DNA of 64,000 nt from Nannocystis exedens (GCF_002343915.1 NZ_NETK01000001.1:8756001-8820000); one strand, 5' to 3'; counted from the first letter of the stretch, positions 51,468-60,395 are shown. Notes: generated from the sequence alone by a model not told the origin. Program-made: numbers and translations.

Positions 51468-51833
51468 CTACAGCGTCGTCGCCTGCTCGATCTCGGCCAG
51501 GCTGCGGCGCGCCATCGCCAGATTGGTCCGGGTGCGCTCGCAGGCGAGGTAATAGAAGACCGCCGGCGTGCGCCGCAGCGGACGGATGATGTGGTACTGC
51601 TTGCCGAGCGTGATGAGGATGTCCTCGAGCTCGTCGTTGAGCCGCAGGCTGTTCATCGCCTTGAGCTTGGCCTGGACGACGTTCGTGTTGGCGGCCGCCG
51701 CCACCTCGATGTCGAACGCGGCGCCTCCGCCCGCGGTCGCGAGCGTCATGCCGCTCTCACTATCGACAATCGCCGCCGCGATCGCCCCATCAATCTCCAT
51801 CGCCTTCTTGATCTGATTCCCTGTATTGCCCAT
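51468..51833 (-). CDS. Roadblock/LC7 domain protein (MglB-like partner)
   Basis: 121 residues making one roadblock domain (MEIDGAIAAAIVDSESGMTL, DELEDILITLGKQYHIIRPL). Such proteins are activators or scaffolds for MglA-type GTPases. AAAGGAG precedes the ATG. It is the first gene of the three-gene operon roadblock, regulator, GTPase, which strongly suggests a polarity or signalling switch. Confidence 0.9.
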   Translation of the reverse strand: MGNTGNQIKKAMEIDGAIAAAIVDSESGMTLATAGGGAAFDIEVAAAANTNVVQAKLKAMNSLRLNDELEDILITLGKQYHIIRPLRRTPAVFYYLACERTRTNLAMARRSLAEIEQATTL

Positions 51834-52734
51834 GACAAAACTCCTTTGCGGGGCCGCTCGGCGTGAGCGAGCCCGGCGCGATCGCTATCGATTCGACCCT
51901 GTCATCATCGCAACAAGCGACGGCGAAGGCAACCAAAAAGAGAACAGGTGTCCGCTCGGCGAGTGAAACACACAGGTGATTGTGAGGACCCCGGTGACCT
52001 TACGGCAGAACTCGCGGCGCGCCAGCGGCTCGCTGCGAAACCGGCGTGAACGCGGCCTGGGGGCGGCTGTCGCCGCATTGGGGGCGCCGGCGAAGTCGGC
52101 TTCGGCTGCGGATCCGCGCCTGGTCGCGACGCGCGATTGCAGGCAGAGGCGCCGGCGATCGATCGCCGCCAGGCGGGCGCCGGCCGCCGCGCAATCGCAA
52201 CAGAACGATGATTCGCGGCGAGGTCGTCTCCGACTCGCAAGCGCCGGGCGATTGGTTCGATCCGCGGGTCGCGATCGTTCACGCCGGCCCCACCCGGGGC
52301 GTCGATGCCCCGATCGCGTGGTGTTGTGAACACCGTCGAGTCCGCCGAGCGGGCGGTCCATGTGTGCGTTCCCCGGGCGCTCCCCACAATTTCGCCGGCG
52401 GCGACGCTGCCCAAGGGGGGCGGGTGCCGAGAGGGCCCACATCGAGGCGAGGCCGCTGCGCGCGGGCTGGCGGACGCTGCTGTGAGCATTCACTCCGATG
52501 ATTTGGGGGCGCGCGGCATCGCCGGGCATGCGGGCGTTGGGCCGACCGCCGGCGGTGATTTGCGAGCCGCAGCCAGGGGCGTCGAGGCCGCGGTCGGGCT
52601 CGGTGCGCGGAATCGCCGGGCGCCTCCGCGCGGGCGATCGGCCCGTGCTGCTGCGATTCGCGGGTTGGTGCCGCTCGGTCGGCGGCTGCCGCTCGGCGAG
52701 GCGCCCGCGCCCCTGCGGCCGGCGAAACGACGAT
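51834..52734. other. 901-bp gene-free region
   Basis: The longest gap in the window. It contains a perfect 16-bp palindrome, CGGCGATCGATCGCCG, at 52153-52168, and a relatively A-rich stretch (about 51930-51960) upstream of the roadblock operon. No frame shows a family match or consistent codon bias. Confidence 0.5.
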
Positions 52735-54555
52735 TCACGCGAGCGGGGCGCCGAGCGGGTGGCCCGCGTCGGCGAGCTCGGCGGCGGTCCGCAGGAGGTC
52801 GGGCCAGGCGACGAGCAGCTCGCCGAAGCGGGCGATGAGCCGCTGGGCGCGCGCGAGGGCGAGGTCGGGATCGCCTCGCTCGCCCATGAGGTCGCGCGGG
52901 GCCGGGTATTCGCGGGTGGCGGCGCGCTCGGCCAGGGCGCCGAGGTGGCGCCGGACGTCGTCGGCCCAATACGGCGGGCCGCCGCCGTGGCGCGCGAGCA
53001 GGCGCTCGAGGTGGCGGGCGTAGAGCTCCTTCTGCCGCCACAGCCGCAGGGCGACGAAGGCGCGGAATTCGGCGGGGGCGAGCCGGCCGAGCTCGCGCAG
53101 GTGAGCGCCGAGCGCGGCGGTGGTGGTCGGCGAGGCGGCCGCGCGCACGCACTGGACGACGATCTCGCCGAGGCGGGCCCAGCCGCCCGGGCGCCACACG
53201 TCGCCGGGGAGCCAGGCCCGCTCCTGGACTGGCTCATGGACCAGGGCCGAAGGGACATGTCCGAAGAGCGCGGTCTCGTCGAGGGCGCGCAGGGTGGTGC
53301 GGAACACGCCGTCCTCGTAGCGACCCACCGGGAAGAAGGGGGGCAGGAGGTCGCGGTGGTCGAGGCCGAGGATCGCGCCCTGGCAGTAGCGGCCGTCGCC
53401 GACGGTGGCGCGGCGGACCAGGCGGAGGGCCTGGCGGGTGGAGGTGAGCGCGCGCCGGTAGGTGTCCTCGGAGGCGAGGAGGCGCTCGCGGTTGGCGCGG
53501 TCGAACAGCAGGCACCAGGTCGGGGCGTACCAGCCGAGGTCGCCGAGCAGGCCCTGGAAGGTGACGCGCACGCGGCCCTGGCCGGCCCGCAGGCGGCGGA
53601 GGATCGCGCGGTCGAGGCAGTCGTCGAGCTCGATCGGCGCGCCCGCAGGCACGGCGGCGAGGAGGGCGGGCAAGGAGCGGCCGAGCATGTCGGCGTGGCC
53701 GGCGAGGGCCTCGTCGTCGGACCAGCAGGCGGCGGCGTGGGCGGCGGCGCGGTCGGGGTAAAACCAGATGTCCTGCGGCTGGTAGTTGTCGTAGCCCTCG
53801 CCCTCGCCGGTGAACAGGTCGAGGCCGGGCAAGGGGTCGGGCGGGCGCACCGGGCGGGCGATCACGTCGTCGTCGAGGCAGACGAACCGGCGGCCGACGG
53901 CGCGCAGGAGGAGGGCGTTGCGACCTGTCCCATAGGCCATGCCGGTGCGCTCGGGGTCGGCGAGGGCGAAGGCGACGAGCGCGGGGTCGTGGCCGCGGGC
54001 GGCGAGGCGGGCGATGAATTCGCGGCGCTCGTCCTCGCCGATGTAGACGAGGCGGGCCGCGTGGGCGCGCGCGAGGCCGGCGAGGCGGGCGCGGTAGTCG
54101 GCGCGCACGGCGGGATCGGCGGAGCCGTCGGCGACGACGAGCTCGCGGTCGCGGGCGAACCGCCGGCCGTCGGCGATCAGGGAGGCGACGGCGCGCTCGG
54201 CCGCGGCGGGGCGATCGGCGCTGGGGATCGCGACGAGATCGATCGGCGGCGGGTCGTCGTCGGGCACGCATACGCGCCGGAGGTCGGCGAGGGAGACGAA
54301 CATGCCGGCCCCGGCGAGCGCGAGCAGGCCGCTTCGGATGCTGGCGGCCTGCTCGGCGGGGCAGCCGCGGGCGGCGAGGTCGATGTGCTCGGCGAGCGGC
54401 CTGAACCGCCGCGCGGCCAGCAAGGCCTCGGCGGCCGCGCGCGCGACGACGCGGGCCTCCCGGCTGTGGACGCCGTAGACGAGGACGTTGTCGAGGGCGA
54501 GGTCGCGGCAGACGACGTCGCAGCAGCGGACGGGCGTGGGATCGGCGGCGATCAC
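52735..54555 (-). CDS. GT-A-like protein with RRE-like winged N-terminal domain
   Basis: 606 residues, start GTG 54555. Residues about 1-95 (RDLALDNVLVYGVHSREARV ... AEHIDLAARG ... IRSGLLALAGAGMFVS) have the helix and winged-helix pattern of PqqD-type recognition domains. The following region contains PPPIDLVAIPSADRPAAAER and RRFVCLDDDVIARPV, whose DDD motif fits a metal-dependent nucleotide-sugar transferase of the GT-A fold. The C-terminal half is helical and unassigned. It may glycosylate a peptide or small molecule made by the adjacent enzymes. A palindrome copy GGACATGTCC (53253-53262) is embedded in frame. Confidence 0.6.
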   Translation of the reverse strand: MIAADPTPVRCCDVVCRDLALDNVLVYGVHSREARVVARAAAEALLAARRFRPLAEHIDLAARGCPAEQAASIRSGLLALAGAGMFVSLADLRRVCVPDDDPPPIDLVAIPSADRPAAAERAVASLIADGRRFARDRELVVADGSADPAVRADYRARLAGLARAHAARLVYIGEDERREFIARLAARGHDPALVAFALADPERTGMAYGTGRNALLLRAVGRRFVCLDDDVIARPVRPPDPLPGLDLFTGEGEGYDNYQPQDIWFYPDRAAAHAAACWSDDEALAGHADMLGRSLPALLAAVPAGAPIELDDCLDRAILRRLRAGQGRVRVTFQGLLGDLGWYAPTWCLLFDRANRERLLASEDTYRRALTSTRQALRLVRRATVGDGRYCQGAILGLDHRDLLPPFFPVGRYEDGVFRTTLRALDETALFGHVPSALVHEPVQERAWLPGDVWRPGGWARLGEIVVQCVRAAASPTTTAALGAHLRELGRLAPAEFRAFVALRLWRQKELYARHLERLLARHGGGPPYWADDVRRHLGALAERAATREYPAPRDLMGERGDPDLALARAQRLIARFGELLVAWPDLLRTAAELADAGHPLGAPLA

Positions 54556-54887
54556 TGCGGGCCTGGGGAGCGACGGCCTGCAGGCCGTGGAAGGGCGGAA
54601 CCCGGGGGTGCAGGCGAATGGGGGCAGGAGCAGGCGGGCGAGGCGGTGCGCAAGCGAATGGGGGCAGGAGGGGCGCGGGCGGGCGAGGCGGCGCGCGGGC
54701 GAATGGGGGCAGCAGGATCGCGGCGGGCGAGGCGGCGCGCGGGCGAATGGGGGCAGCAGGTTCGCGGTCGCGCGAGGCGGCGCGCGGGAGAATGGGGGCA
54801 GGAGGTTCGGGGTCGCGCGAGGCGAGGCCGGGTCGCTGGTGAAGCGCCGACGAGCCCGGCCGGGATCGCGGCTCCGGGTCGCGTCAC
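54552..54887 (-). other. Open frame of 111 codons over 44-bp tandem repeats; possible peptide gene
   Basis: Five units of 40-45 bp (each with GAATGGGGGCAG on the plus strand, at 54616, 54656, 54701, 54745 and 54790) fill the gap. On the minus strand they lie in an open frame whose GTG start overlaps the preceding methyltransferase stop as GTGA and whose TGA overlaps the next gene's GTG the same way. The first units read SCPHSPARRLARPRT-like repeats, but unit lengths of 44 and 40 shift the frame, so later units differ. Third-position G/C is weaker than in true genes. Non-coding minisatellite is more likely; a multi-core peptide cannot be excluded. Confidence 0.4.
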
Positions 54888-56011
54888 TTGCGGGCCTCGA
54901 TCAGGGCGAACGGGGGGACGACGCTGCGGGCGCGGATGTCGTGGAAGCCGGCGCGCGCGAGCACGCGGGCCAGCTCGTCGCAGCGCCACGGCGGGTTCCA
55001 GCCCCAAGCGTGGCGATCGTCGCTGGGATCGGTGAGGGGCGCGCGCTGCAGCTCGTGGCGGTTCCAGGCCATCCACAGGGCGACGAGGGCGGCGACCGAG
55101 CGGTCGTGGGCGGGCTCGCCGGTGGCGAAGAAGTCGACCAGCGCGAGCGTGCCGCCGGGCGCGAGCGCGGCGTAGAGGCGCTCGGCCCAGCCGTCGGCGC
55201 CGTCGCGATCGAGGCCGGAGAACAGGCGGTTGGCGGTCAACAGATCGATGGCCGGCGGGAGCGGCTCGTGGAGGACGTTGAGCGCGTGCAGGGCGACGTC
55301 GAGGCCTGCCGCGCGCAGGTCCTCGGCGGTGGTCGCGAGGTAGGCGGGATCCTCGTAGGTGATCTCGACGGCGTGGACCTGCAGGTGGGGCGCTGCTGCC
55401 TTGAGGATCGCGGCGAAGGCGGCGGGCCCGGCCCCGACGTCGCAGACGACGCGATGCGCCGCGAGGTCGCGCCGGCAGTGGGCGCGCGCCAGCAGGGATG
55501 CGGTGTCGCGGAAGTAGTCGCGGCTGGCCTCGTTGAAGGCGGCGCGGGCGCGGAAGTAGTCGGCCTGGGCGCCGGCGTCGGCCTCGCTCGACCACACGCG
55601 CCGGTCGGCCCGCTTCGTCTCGCGCAGGGCGGCGGGCAGGGCCGCGATCGCGGCGACGTAACGGCGGTGTCGCTCGACCAGGCCGAGCAGGCGCAGCGGC
55701 GAGTCGGCGAGGAAGCAGGTGCGGGCGAGGACGGTGAGCTCGTAGCGGCGGTCGCGGCGTGCGAACAGGCCGAAGCCGCAGCCGAGCTCGAGGACCATCT
55801 CGAGCGCGACCGAGGTGGCGCGATCGGCCTCTTCGGCGGCGAGCCCGTCGAGGGTCGCGGGGCCGCGGGCGAGGCGAGCCGGCAGGTCGAGGTCGAGGGC
55901 GCGGAGCAGGACCGGCAGCGCGGCGGCGTCGAGGCACAGGGCGACGGCGGCGGCGACCAGGTCGTCGGGGACCCGGGCGATCGCGGCGAGGCTGGGCAAG
56001 GCGGACGGCAT
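54884..56011 (-). CDS. SAM-dependent methyltransferase, O-methyltransferase type
   Basis: 375 residues. An N-terminal helical dimerisation domain (residues about 1-110, VLELGCGFGLFARRDRRYEL at the wing) precedes a Rossmann methyltransferase with HRVVCDVGAGPAAFAAILKA as SAM loop and LLTANRLFSGLDRDG near the catalytic region. It overlaps the upstream methyltransferase by one base (TGATG). The substrate is unknown; the neighbours suggest an amino-acid-derived metabolite. Confidence 0.83.
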   Translation of the reverse strand: MPSALPSLAAIARVPDDLVAAAVALCLDAAALPVLLRALDLDLPARLARGPATLDGLAAEEADRATSVALEMVLELGCGFGLFARRDRRYELTVLARTCFLADSPLRLLGLVERHRRYVAAIAALPAALRETKRADRRVWSSEADAGAQADYFRARAAFNEASRDYFRDTASLLARAHCRRDLAAHRVVCDVGAGPAAFAAILKAAAPHLQVHAVEITYEDPAYLATTAEDLRAAGLDVALHALNVLHEPLPPAIDLLTANRLFSGLDRDGADGWAERLYAALAPGGTLALVDFFATGEPAHDRSVAALVALWMAWNRHELQRAPLTDPSDDRHAWGWNPPWRCDELARVLARAGFHDIRARSVVPPFALIEARK

Positions 56012-57057
56012 CACTTGGTGGCGACGAGGATCCGCATCGACTGGAAGAACTCGTAGGGGGCGCGCGGGGGCTCGAGCGCCTCGGTGGCGGCGAAGCCGGC
56101 GGCCTGCAGCAGGGCGAAGTGCTCGCGCGGCGAGCGGTAGCGGGTGCTCTCCGACTTGGCGAGGAAGTAGACGCCGCGCAGGTACATCGGCAGGGCCTCG
56201 GGGAGGACGCGCTCGGGCAGCATGCGCTCGATGACGAGGAGGCGGCCGCCGGGCGGCAGGGCCTCGTGGACGCGGCGGTAGACGGCGCCGATCTTGTCGT
56301 CGCCCCAGTCCATGGCCGAGCGGCACATGGTGATGACGTCGTAGCCGGGCGGCAGCGGGGTGCGGAACACGTCGCCGGCGATCGCCTCGACGCGGCCCTG
56401 AAGCTCGGGGCGCGCCTCGAGCTGGCGGCGGCCGATGGCGACGCAGGCGGGGACGTCGAGGAACGCGCCGTGGAGGCCGGGGGTGGCGGCGACGATCGCG
56501 GCGCAGAAGCTGCCGGTGTTGCCGCACAGGTCGAGGAGGCGCCGGTGCTGTCCGAAAGGATAGGTGGCGAGCACGACCTCGACGATCCTGGCGATCGTGG
56601 CGTCCATGTAGCGCGAGTACTCGGCGGCGACCTGCGGGTCGATGGCGTCGACGTCGTCCTTGAAGTAGTCGCGCAGCTTGAACGGCGAGGCGGCGCCGTC
56701 GCTGCGCACGAGCGCGTCCATGTCGGCGAGGGCGCGGTAGACCTCGTCGTAGTACTCGAGCAAGTAGGTGGTGGTCGAGAACGGCTTGCCGGGGGCGCGC
56801 ACGAGGAACGGCGCGAGCGCGGCCGGGGTGGCGACGCCGCGCTCGTCCTCGTGCAGCAGGCCGAGGGCGACGCAGGCGTCGACGACGATCTTGAACGAGC
56901 GCTCGGGCAGGTCGAGGGCGGCCCGCAGGGCGTCGCGGGCGATCGGCTCGCGGGCGGCGGTGAAGAGGTCGAGCTTGTAGGCGGTCATCAGCAGCTTGCT
57001 GCCGAGGAAGCCGTCGAGCAGTTCGAGGAGGAGCTTCTCACCGGTCGCGGTGGTCAT
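56011..57057 (-). CDS. SAM-dependent methyltransferase with winged-helix dimer domain
   Basis: 348 residues, similar in layout to the gene after it but diverged. The N-terminal domain (SKLLMTAYKLDLFTAAREPI, FKIVVDACVALGLLHEDERG) is the winged helix of plant-type O-methyltransferases. LLDLCGNTGSFCAAIVAATP is the SAM loop, DVITMCRSAMDWGDDKIGAV contains the usual acidic and aromatic residues. Two tandem methyltransferases imply two methylation steps. The start overlaps the end of the upstream oxidase gene by 20 bases. Confidence 0.87.
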   Translation of the reverse strand: MTTATGEKLLLELLDGFLGSKLLMTAYKLDLFTAAREPIARDALRAALDLPERSFKIVVDACVALGLLHEDERGVATPAALAPFLVRAPGKPFSTTTYLLEYYDEVYRALADMDALVRSDGAASPFKLRDYFKDDVDAIDPQVAAEYSRYMDATIARIVEVVLATYPFGQHRRLLDLCGNTGSFCAAIVAATPGLHGAFLDVPACVAIGRRQLEARPELQGRVEAIAGDVFRTPLPPGYDVITMCRSAMDWGDDKIGAVYRRVHEALPPGGRLLVIERMLPERVLPEALPMYLRGVYFLAKSESTRYRSPREHFALLQAAGFAATEALEPPRAPYEFFQSMRILVATK

Positions 57058-57994
57058 GCGTCGCCTGCATCTCGCGCCAGATGGCGTCGAAGTAGCGCTG
57101 CCCCAGGGCGCGGTGGTAGCGGAGCGAGGCGAACAGGATCGCCTGATCCGCGGGGCTCCGGATGACGGCGCCGATCAGCTCGGCGGTCTCGCGCGCGTGC
57201 TCGACGTCGGCGCTCATGTGGATCCGGTGGAACTCGCGCGCGTGCTCGGGGACGCCGAACCGCTGCAGCAGCGCGTGGATGTGGCCGTGCGTGGCGGGGG
57301 TGCCGGCCTCGAGCGAGAACAGCACGGCGAGGCCCCACGCGAGGTTGGGGTGGCGGGCGCAGCGGATCCGGTTGTTGAGGTAGGCCTGCGCCTCGGGCAG
57401 CTCGGGGCGATCGTCGAAGCCGTGCGGGAGGTCGAAGTGTTGCAAGAGGCGCTGCAGCAGGACCGGGTGGGCCCGGGCCGGGTCCTCGCCGCCGGTCTCG
57501 TCGTAGAGGTTGCGGTGGAGGATGCTCGCATGGCCCAAGGGACAGCTCAACGCGAGCTCGGTCAGCTCGCGGTAGAACAGGCGCGAGCGGTGCCAGTGGT
57601 GGCGCAGGTAGATCTTGAGGTCGGCGAGGCTGGGGTCGCCGTGGAACAGGTGCGCCGACAGCGGGTGGCGCAGGCCGGTGCGCTGATCCTGCTCGGCCTG
57701 CAGGCGCGCGAGCAGGTCCTCGGGGGCGAGCAGCGGTTCGACGGCGACGGGCGGGACGTGGGCCTCCTCGACGGCGTAGCCGGCCTCGACGACGAAGCGG
57801 CGGACGGCGTAGGTGCGCGGGTCGGGGCCCGCGTGCAGATCCCAGACGAGGCCGTGGTAGACGGCGGCGGCGTAGTCGTCGCCGGCGAAGGCGCGGCCGG
57901 CGAGGCGCGCGAGGGCCTGGGCGGCGTCGGCGGCGACGGCCGGCGAGCGGTCGCGCAGGGCGGCGCGGACGTTGGCCTCGAGGATGGCGATCAC
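57038..57994 (-). CDS. Haem-oxygenase-like diiron oxidase/oxygenase (HDO, PqqC/TenA-like fold)
   Basis: 318 residues, all-helical. HHWHRSRLFYRELTELALSC carries the first glutamate, GHASILHRNLYDETGGED further ligands, and FHRIHMSADVEHARETAEL the E/D/H set of the last core helices. This set fits the haem-oxygenase-like oxidases that use two irons and O2 to cleave or oxidise amino acids and fatty acids (for example UndA or BesC). The first 100 residues are extra. It is translationally coupled with both neighbours (GTGA overlap of four bases upstream). It is likely the key oxidative step of this locus. Confidence 0.8.
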   Translation of the reverse strand: MIAILEANVRAALRDRSPAVAADAAQALARLAGRAFAGDDYAAAVYHGLVWDLHAGPDPRTYAVRRFVVEAGYAVEEAHVPPVAVEPLLAPEDLLARLQAEQDQRTGLRHPLSAHLFHGDPSLADLKIYLRHHWHRSRLFYRELTELALSCPLGHASILHRNLYDETGGEDPARAHPVLLQRLLQHFDLPHGFDDRPELPEAQAYLNNRIRCARHPNLAWGLAVLFSLEAGTPATHGHIHALLQRFGVPEHAREFHRIHMSADVEHARETAELIGAVIRSPADQAILFASLRYHRALGQRYFDAIWREMQATHDHRDR

Positions 57995-58884
57995 GCGGGG
58001 TCCTCCACGCGGGCGATCCAGGCGCGGTGACGCGGGTCCTCGCCGCGCACGACGGCCCGGTAGCGGGCGACGAGCCGGGCGGTGACGGGGCCGGGGGCGG
58101 GCAGGCGCCGGCCCTCGACGAGGACGACGGGCCGCAGCTCGGCGGCGCTGTTGGCGAGGAACACCTCGTCGGCGCCGACGAGGTGGTGGCGCGGGATCGG
58201 GGCCTCGAGCGTGGGGATCCCGAGGTCGGCCGCGAGCGCGAGCACGGTGGCGCGGGTGATGCCGGGCAGCAGCGGCTCGTGGTCGGGCGGGGTGACGAGG
58301 CGACCGTCGCGGACGATGAAGAGGTTGGCGCCGGTGGCCTCGACGACGGTGCCGTCGTCGCCGAGGAACAGGGCGTCGTCGTGGCCGGACGCCTGGGCCT
58401 CGCGCAGGGCCAAAAAGGCGCGGCCGTAGTGGCCGGCGTGCTTGGCGGTGGGGACCCACCCGCCGCCGTGGCCGAGCGAGGCGATCCGCAGCTTGACGTG
58501 GGCGCCGGGCGGGCCGCCGGGCTCCCAGGCGACGACGGCGACGCGGACGGGGTTGCGCGCGCCGAGGCCGATCCGCTCGTCGCCGTAGAAGGCGAGCTGG
58601 CGGACGTAGCCGTCGCCGCGGCCGCTGGCGCGCACGACCGCGAGGGTGGCCGCGCACAGCTGCTCGGCGCCGTAGGGCAGCGACATCCACAGGGTCTCGG
58701 CGCTGGCGAGGAAGCGGCGCACGTGATCGCCGAGGCGGAACACGCCGACGCCGCCGTCGGCGAGCCGGTAGTGCCGACCGCCGTCGAACACGGCGGTGCC
58801 GTAGTGCAGGGAGTGGGTGAGGAGGCCGAAGCGCGCGGCCTCGGCGGGGACGAGCTGTCCGTCGAGCCAGACGAGGTCCGTCAC
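57991..58884 (-). CDS. Class IV aminotransferase (branched-chain/D-amino-acid/ADCL type)
   Basis: 297 residues from GTG 58884. LLTHSLHYGTAVFDGGRHYR is the family start motif; K148 in VPTAKHAGHYGRA is the PLP lysine; E182 in VVEATGANLFIV binds the pyridine nitrogen; PGITRATVLALAADLG closes the site. It should interconvert a keto acid and an amino acid. Together with the dehydrogenase upstream it could supply an unusual amino acid to the oxidase and methyltransferases. Confidence 0.9.
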   Translation of the reverse strand: MTDLVWLDGQLVPAEAARFGLLTHSLHYGTAVFDGGRHYRLADGGVGVFRLGDHVRRFLASAETLWMSLPYGAEQLCAATLAVVRASGRGDGYVRQLAFYGDERIGLGARNPVRVAVVAWEPGGPPGAHVKLRIASLGHGGGWVPTAKHAGHYGRAFLALREAQASGHDDALFLGDDGTVVEATGANLFIVRDGRLVTPPDHEPLLPGITRATVLALAADLGIPTLEAPIPRHHLVGADEVFLANSAAELRPVVLVEGRRLPAPGPVTARLVARYRAVVRGEDPRHRAWIARVEDPA

Positions 58885-58904
58885 GGCCGGGCTCCGTTCG
58901 GATC

Positions 58905-59100
58905 GAGGATGGCCTCGAGGACAGGTGAAGACGCGGGGGCCGCGGGGTGGGTGAGGTGTCCGGAGGGACAGGTCGAGGCGGGGCGGTCGATGTGGCGCAT
59001 GGGACAGGCGAGATGTCCCGAGCGGCAGATCGAGCAGCGCGCCGAGGGGCCGCGCGCGGGGTGCTTCAAGGGACACGGGATGTGTCCCTCGGGACAGGCG
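58905..59100. repeat. Cluster of palindrome-family copies between biosynthetic genes
   Basis: At least five copies or near copies occur within 200 bases. The best are AGGGACAC (59069-59076) with GTGTCCCT (59082-59089), and the overlapping TGTCCC (59083-59088) with GGGACA (59091-59096). Another perfect copy, TGTCC, GTGA, GGACA, at 59163-59176 lies inside the dehydrogenase gene. No gene occupies 58885-59103. Confidence 0.7.
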
Positions 59101-59103
59101 GCC

Positions 59104-60204
59104 TCAGCGCGCATCGATCGCCTCCGTGAGGAGCGCCCGCGGCGAGCGGCCGACGGCGCGGCTGTCCGTGAGGACATGTTCGACGCGGGCGGCGACGCGG
59201 CGCTCGACGTGGGCGAGGACGTCGGCGGGGCGCTCGGGGGCGCCGGCGTAGAGCGCCTCGACGGCCAGAGAGCCGCCGGCGCTGGCGAGCAGGTCGGGGA
59301 TCACGAGGACGCCGGCGGCGTGGAGGGCGTCCTCGACCTCGGGGGCGAGCGCGAGGTTGGCGGCCTCGACGACGCCGGCGCAGCGCAGCCGCGGGACGAG
59401 GCCCTCGGCGAAGGCGCGCGAGACGGCGGCGAGGATCAGGACGTCGCAGTCTGCCTGCAGGACGGCGGCGGAGGGGCGGACTTCGGCGGCGAGCTCGGGG
59501 AGGCGCCCGTCGCGTCGGCCGGCCAGCAAGGCGGCGACGTCGAGGCCGTCGTCGGCGACGAGGCAGCGGAGGTCGTCGGCCCAGGCGACGACGCGGCAGC
59601 CGACGCGATCGAGGAGCCAGGCGGCGCCGCCTCCCATGGCGCCCGCGCCCTGGATGGCGACGCGCAGGCCGGACGGGCGGGCCAGGGCGCGGCCGAGCGC
59701 GAGGGTCGCGGCCCGCACGGCCGCCGGCGCGCGCAGGGCGTGCACGGACCAGCCGTCGACCGCGGCGTCGAGGAGGGCGTAGCGGCGCAAGAACTCGGCG
59801 TCTGCGAGGCCGCGGCTGCGGCCGACGGCGAGCTTGAGGCAGGGCAGGCCGACGTCGCCCGCGGCCCGCTGCAGCTCGGCCATGGTGGTGTTGAGGTCGG
59901 GGCCGACCGACCAGCTGCGCTCGATCAGCGGCGCGAGGGCGGCGAGGAAGCGGCGCAGGACGTCGCCGCGCGCGGGGTGATCGGGGGCGATGCGCAGGCC
60001 CGCCTTGGCGCCGCCGACCGGCAGCGCGTACGCGGCCTGCTTGCGCGTCATGTTGCGGGCGAGCGCCGCGATCTCGTCGGCGTCGACGTCGGGGGCGATC
60101 CGCAGGCCGCCGGCGCACACGCCGTCGACGAGGCGATCGATCACCAGGACGCCGGTCACCGGCTCGATCGGATCGCGGTATTCGACCTTGAGCAGCGCGA
60201 CCAT
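59104..60204 (-). CDS. Glu/Leu/Phe/Val dehydrogenase family protein
   Basis: 366 residues. GVCAGGLRIAPDVDADEIAA and LPVGGAKAGLRI (K67, the catalytic lysine region, though the usual GGAKGGI is GGAKAGL) form the substrate domain; GLRVAIQGAGAMGGGAAWLL is the NAD(P) Rossmann loop, and GVVEAANLALAPEVEDAL the conserved EGAN-like motif. It would deaminate an amino acid oxidatively or run in reverse. It starts the minus-strand biosynthetic run and is divergent from the PLP enzyme gene. Confidence 0.88.
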   Translation of the reverse strand: MVALLKVEYRDPIEPVTGVLVIDRLVDGVCAGGLRIAPDVDADEIAALARNMTRKQAAYALPVGGAKAGLRIAPDHPARGDVLRRFLAALAPLIERSWSVGPDLNTTMAELQRAAGDVGLPCLKLAVGRSRGLADAEFLRRYALLDAAVDGWSVHALRAPAAVRAATLALGRALARPSGLRVAIQGAGAMGGGAAWLLDRVGCRVVAWADDLRCLVADDGLDVAALLAGRRDGRLPELAAEVRPSAAVLQADCDVLILAAVSRAFAEGLVPRLRCAGVVEAANLALAPEVEDALHAAGVLVIPDLLASAGGSLAVEALYAGAPERPADVLAHVERRVAARVEHVLTDSRAVGRSPRALLTEAIDAR

Positions 60205-60345
60205 CCCACCACCGACGCTCGCATCCTATCCGAGCGCGCGACGCTTCGCCATGCGCGAGCGGTCGCTCGCGTCATCCTCCGCGACCTGAGAGGACTCCTC
60301 GCGCCCGAGGTCGCCGTCGCGGAGTCGCTCGCGCGAGGACCGTGT

Positions 60346-60374
60346 TTGACAGCACGTCCGGCGACGCGGAGGAT
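60346..60374 (+). promoter_or_regulatory. Candidate promoter of the PLP enzyme gene
   Basis: TTGACA (60346-60351) is a full -35 match; 17 bases later GAGGAT (60369-60374) is a weak -10. The ATG follows 22 bases after it. Confidence 0.4.
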
Positions 60375-60395
60375 CGAGGTGGCGGTGGGTGCGGG

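Noticed and set aside
52153..52168. Perfect 16-bp palindrome CGGCGATCGATCGCCG as a possible operator
   Set aside because: It lies 315 bases before the nearest start codon, has no second copy in the window, and GATCG-rich palindromes can arise by chance in this composition.
54614..54830. CRISPR-like regularly spaced repeats
   Set aside because: Units are directly adjacent and vary in length (40-45 bp) with no unique spacers, and no cas genes are present.
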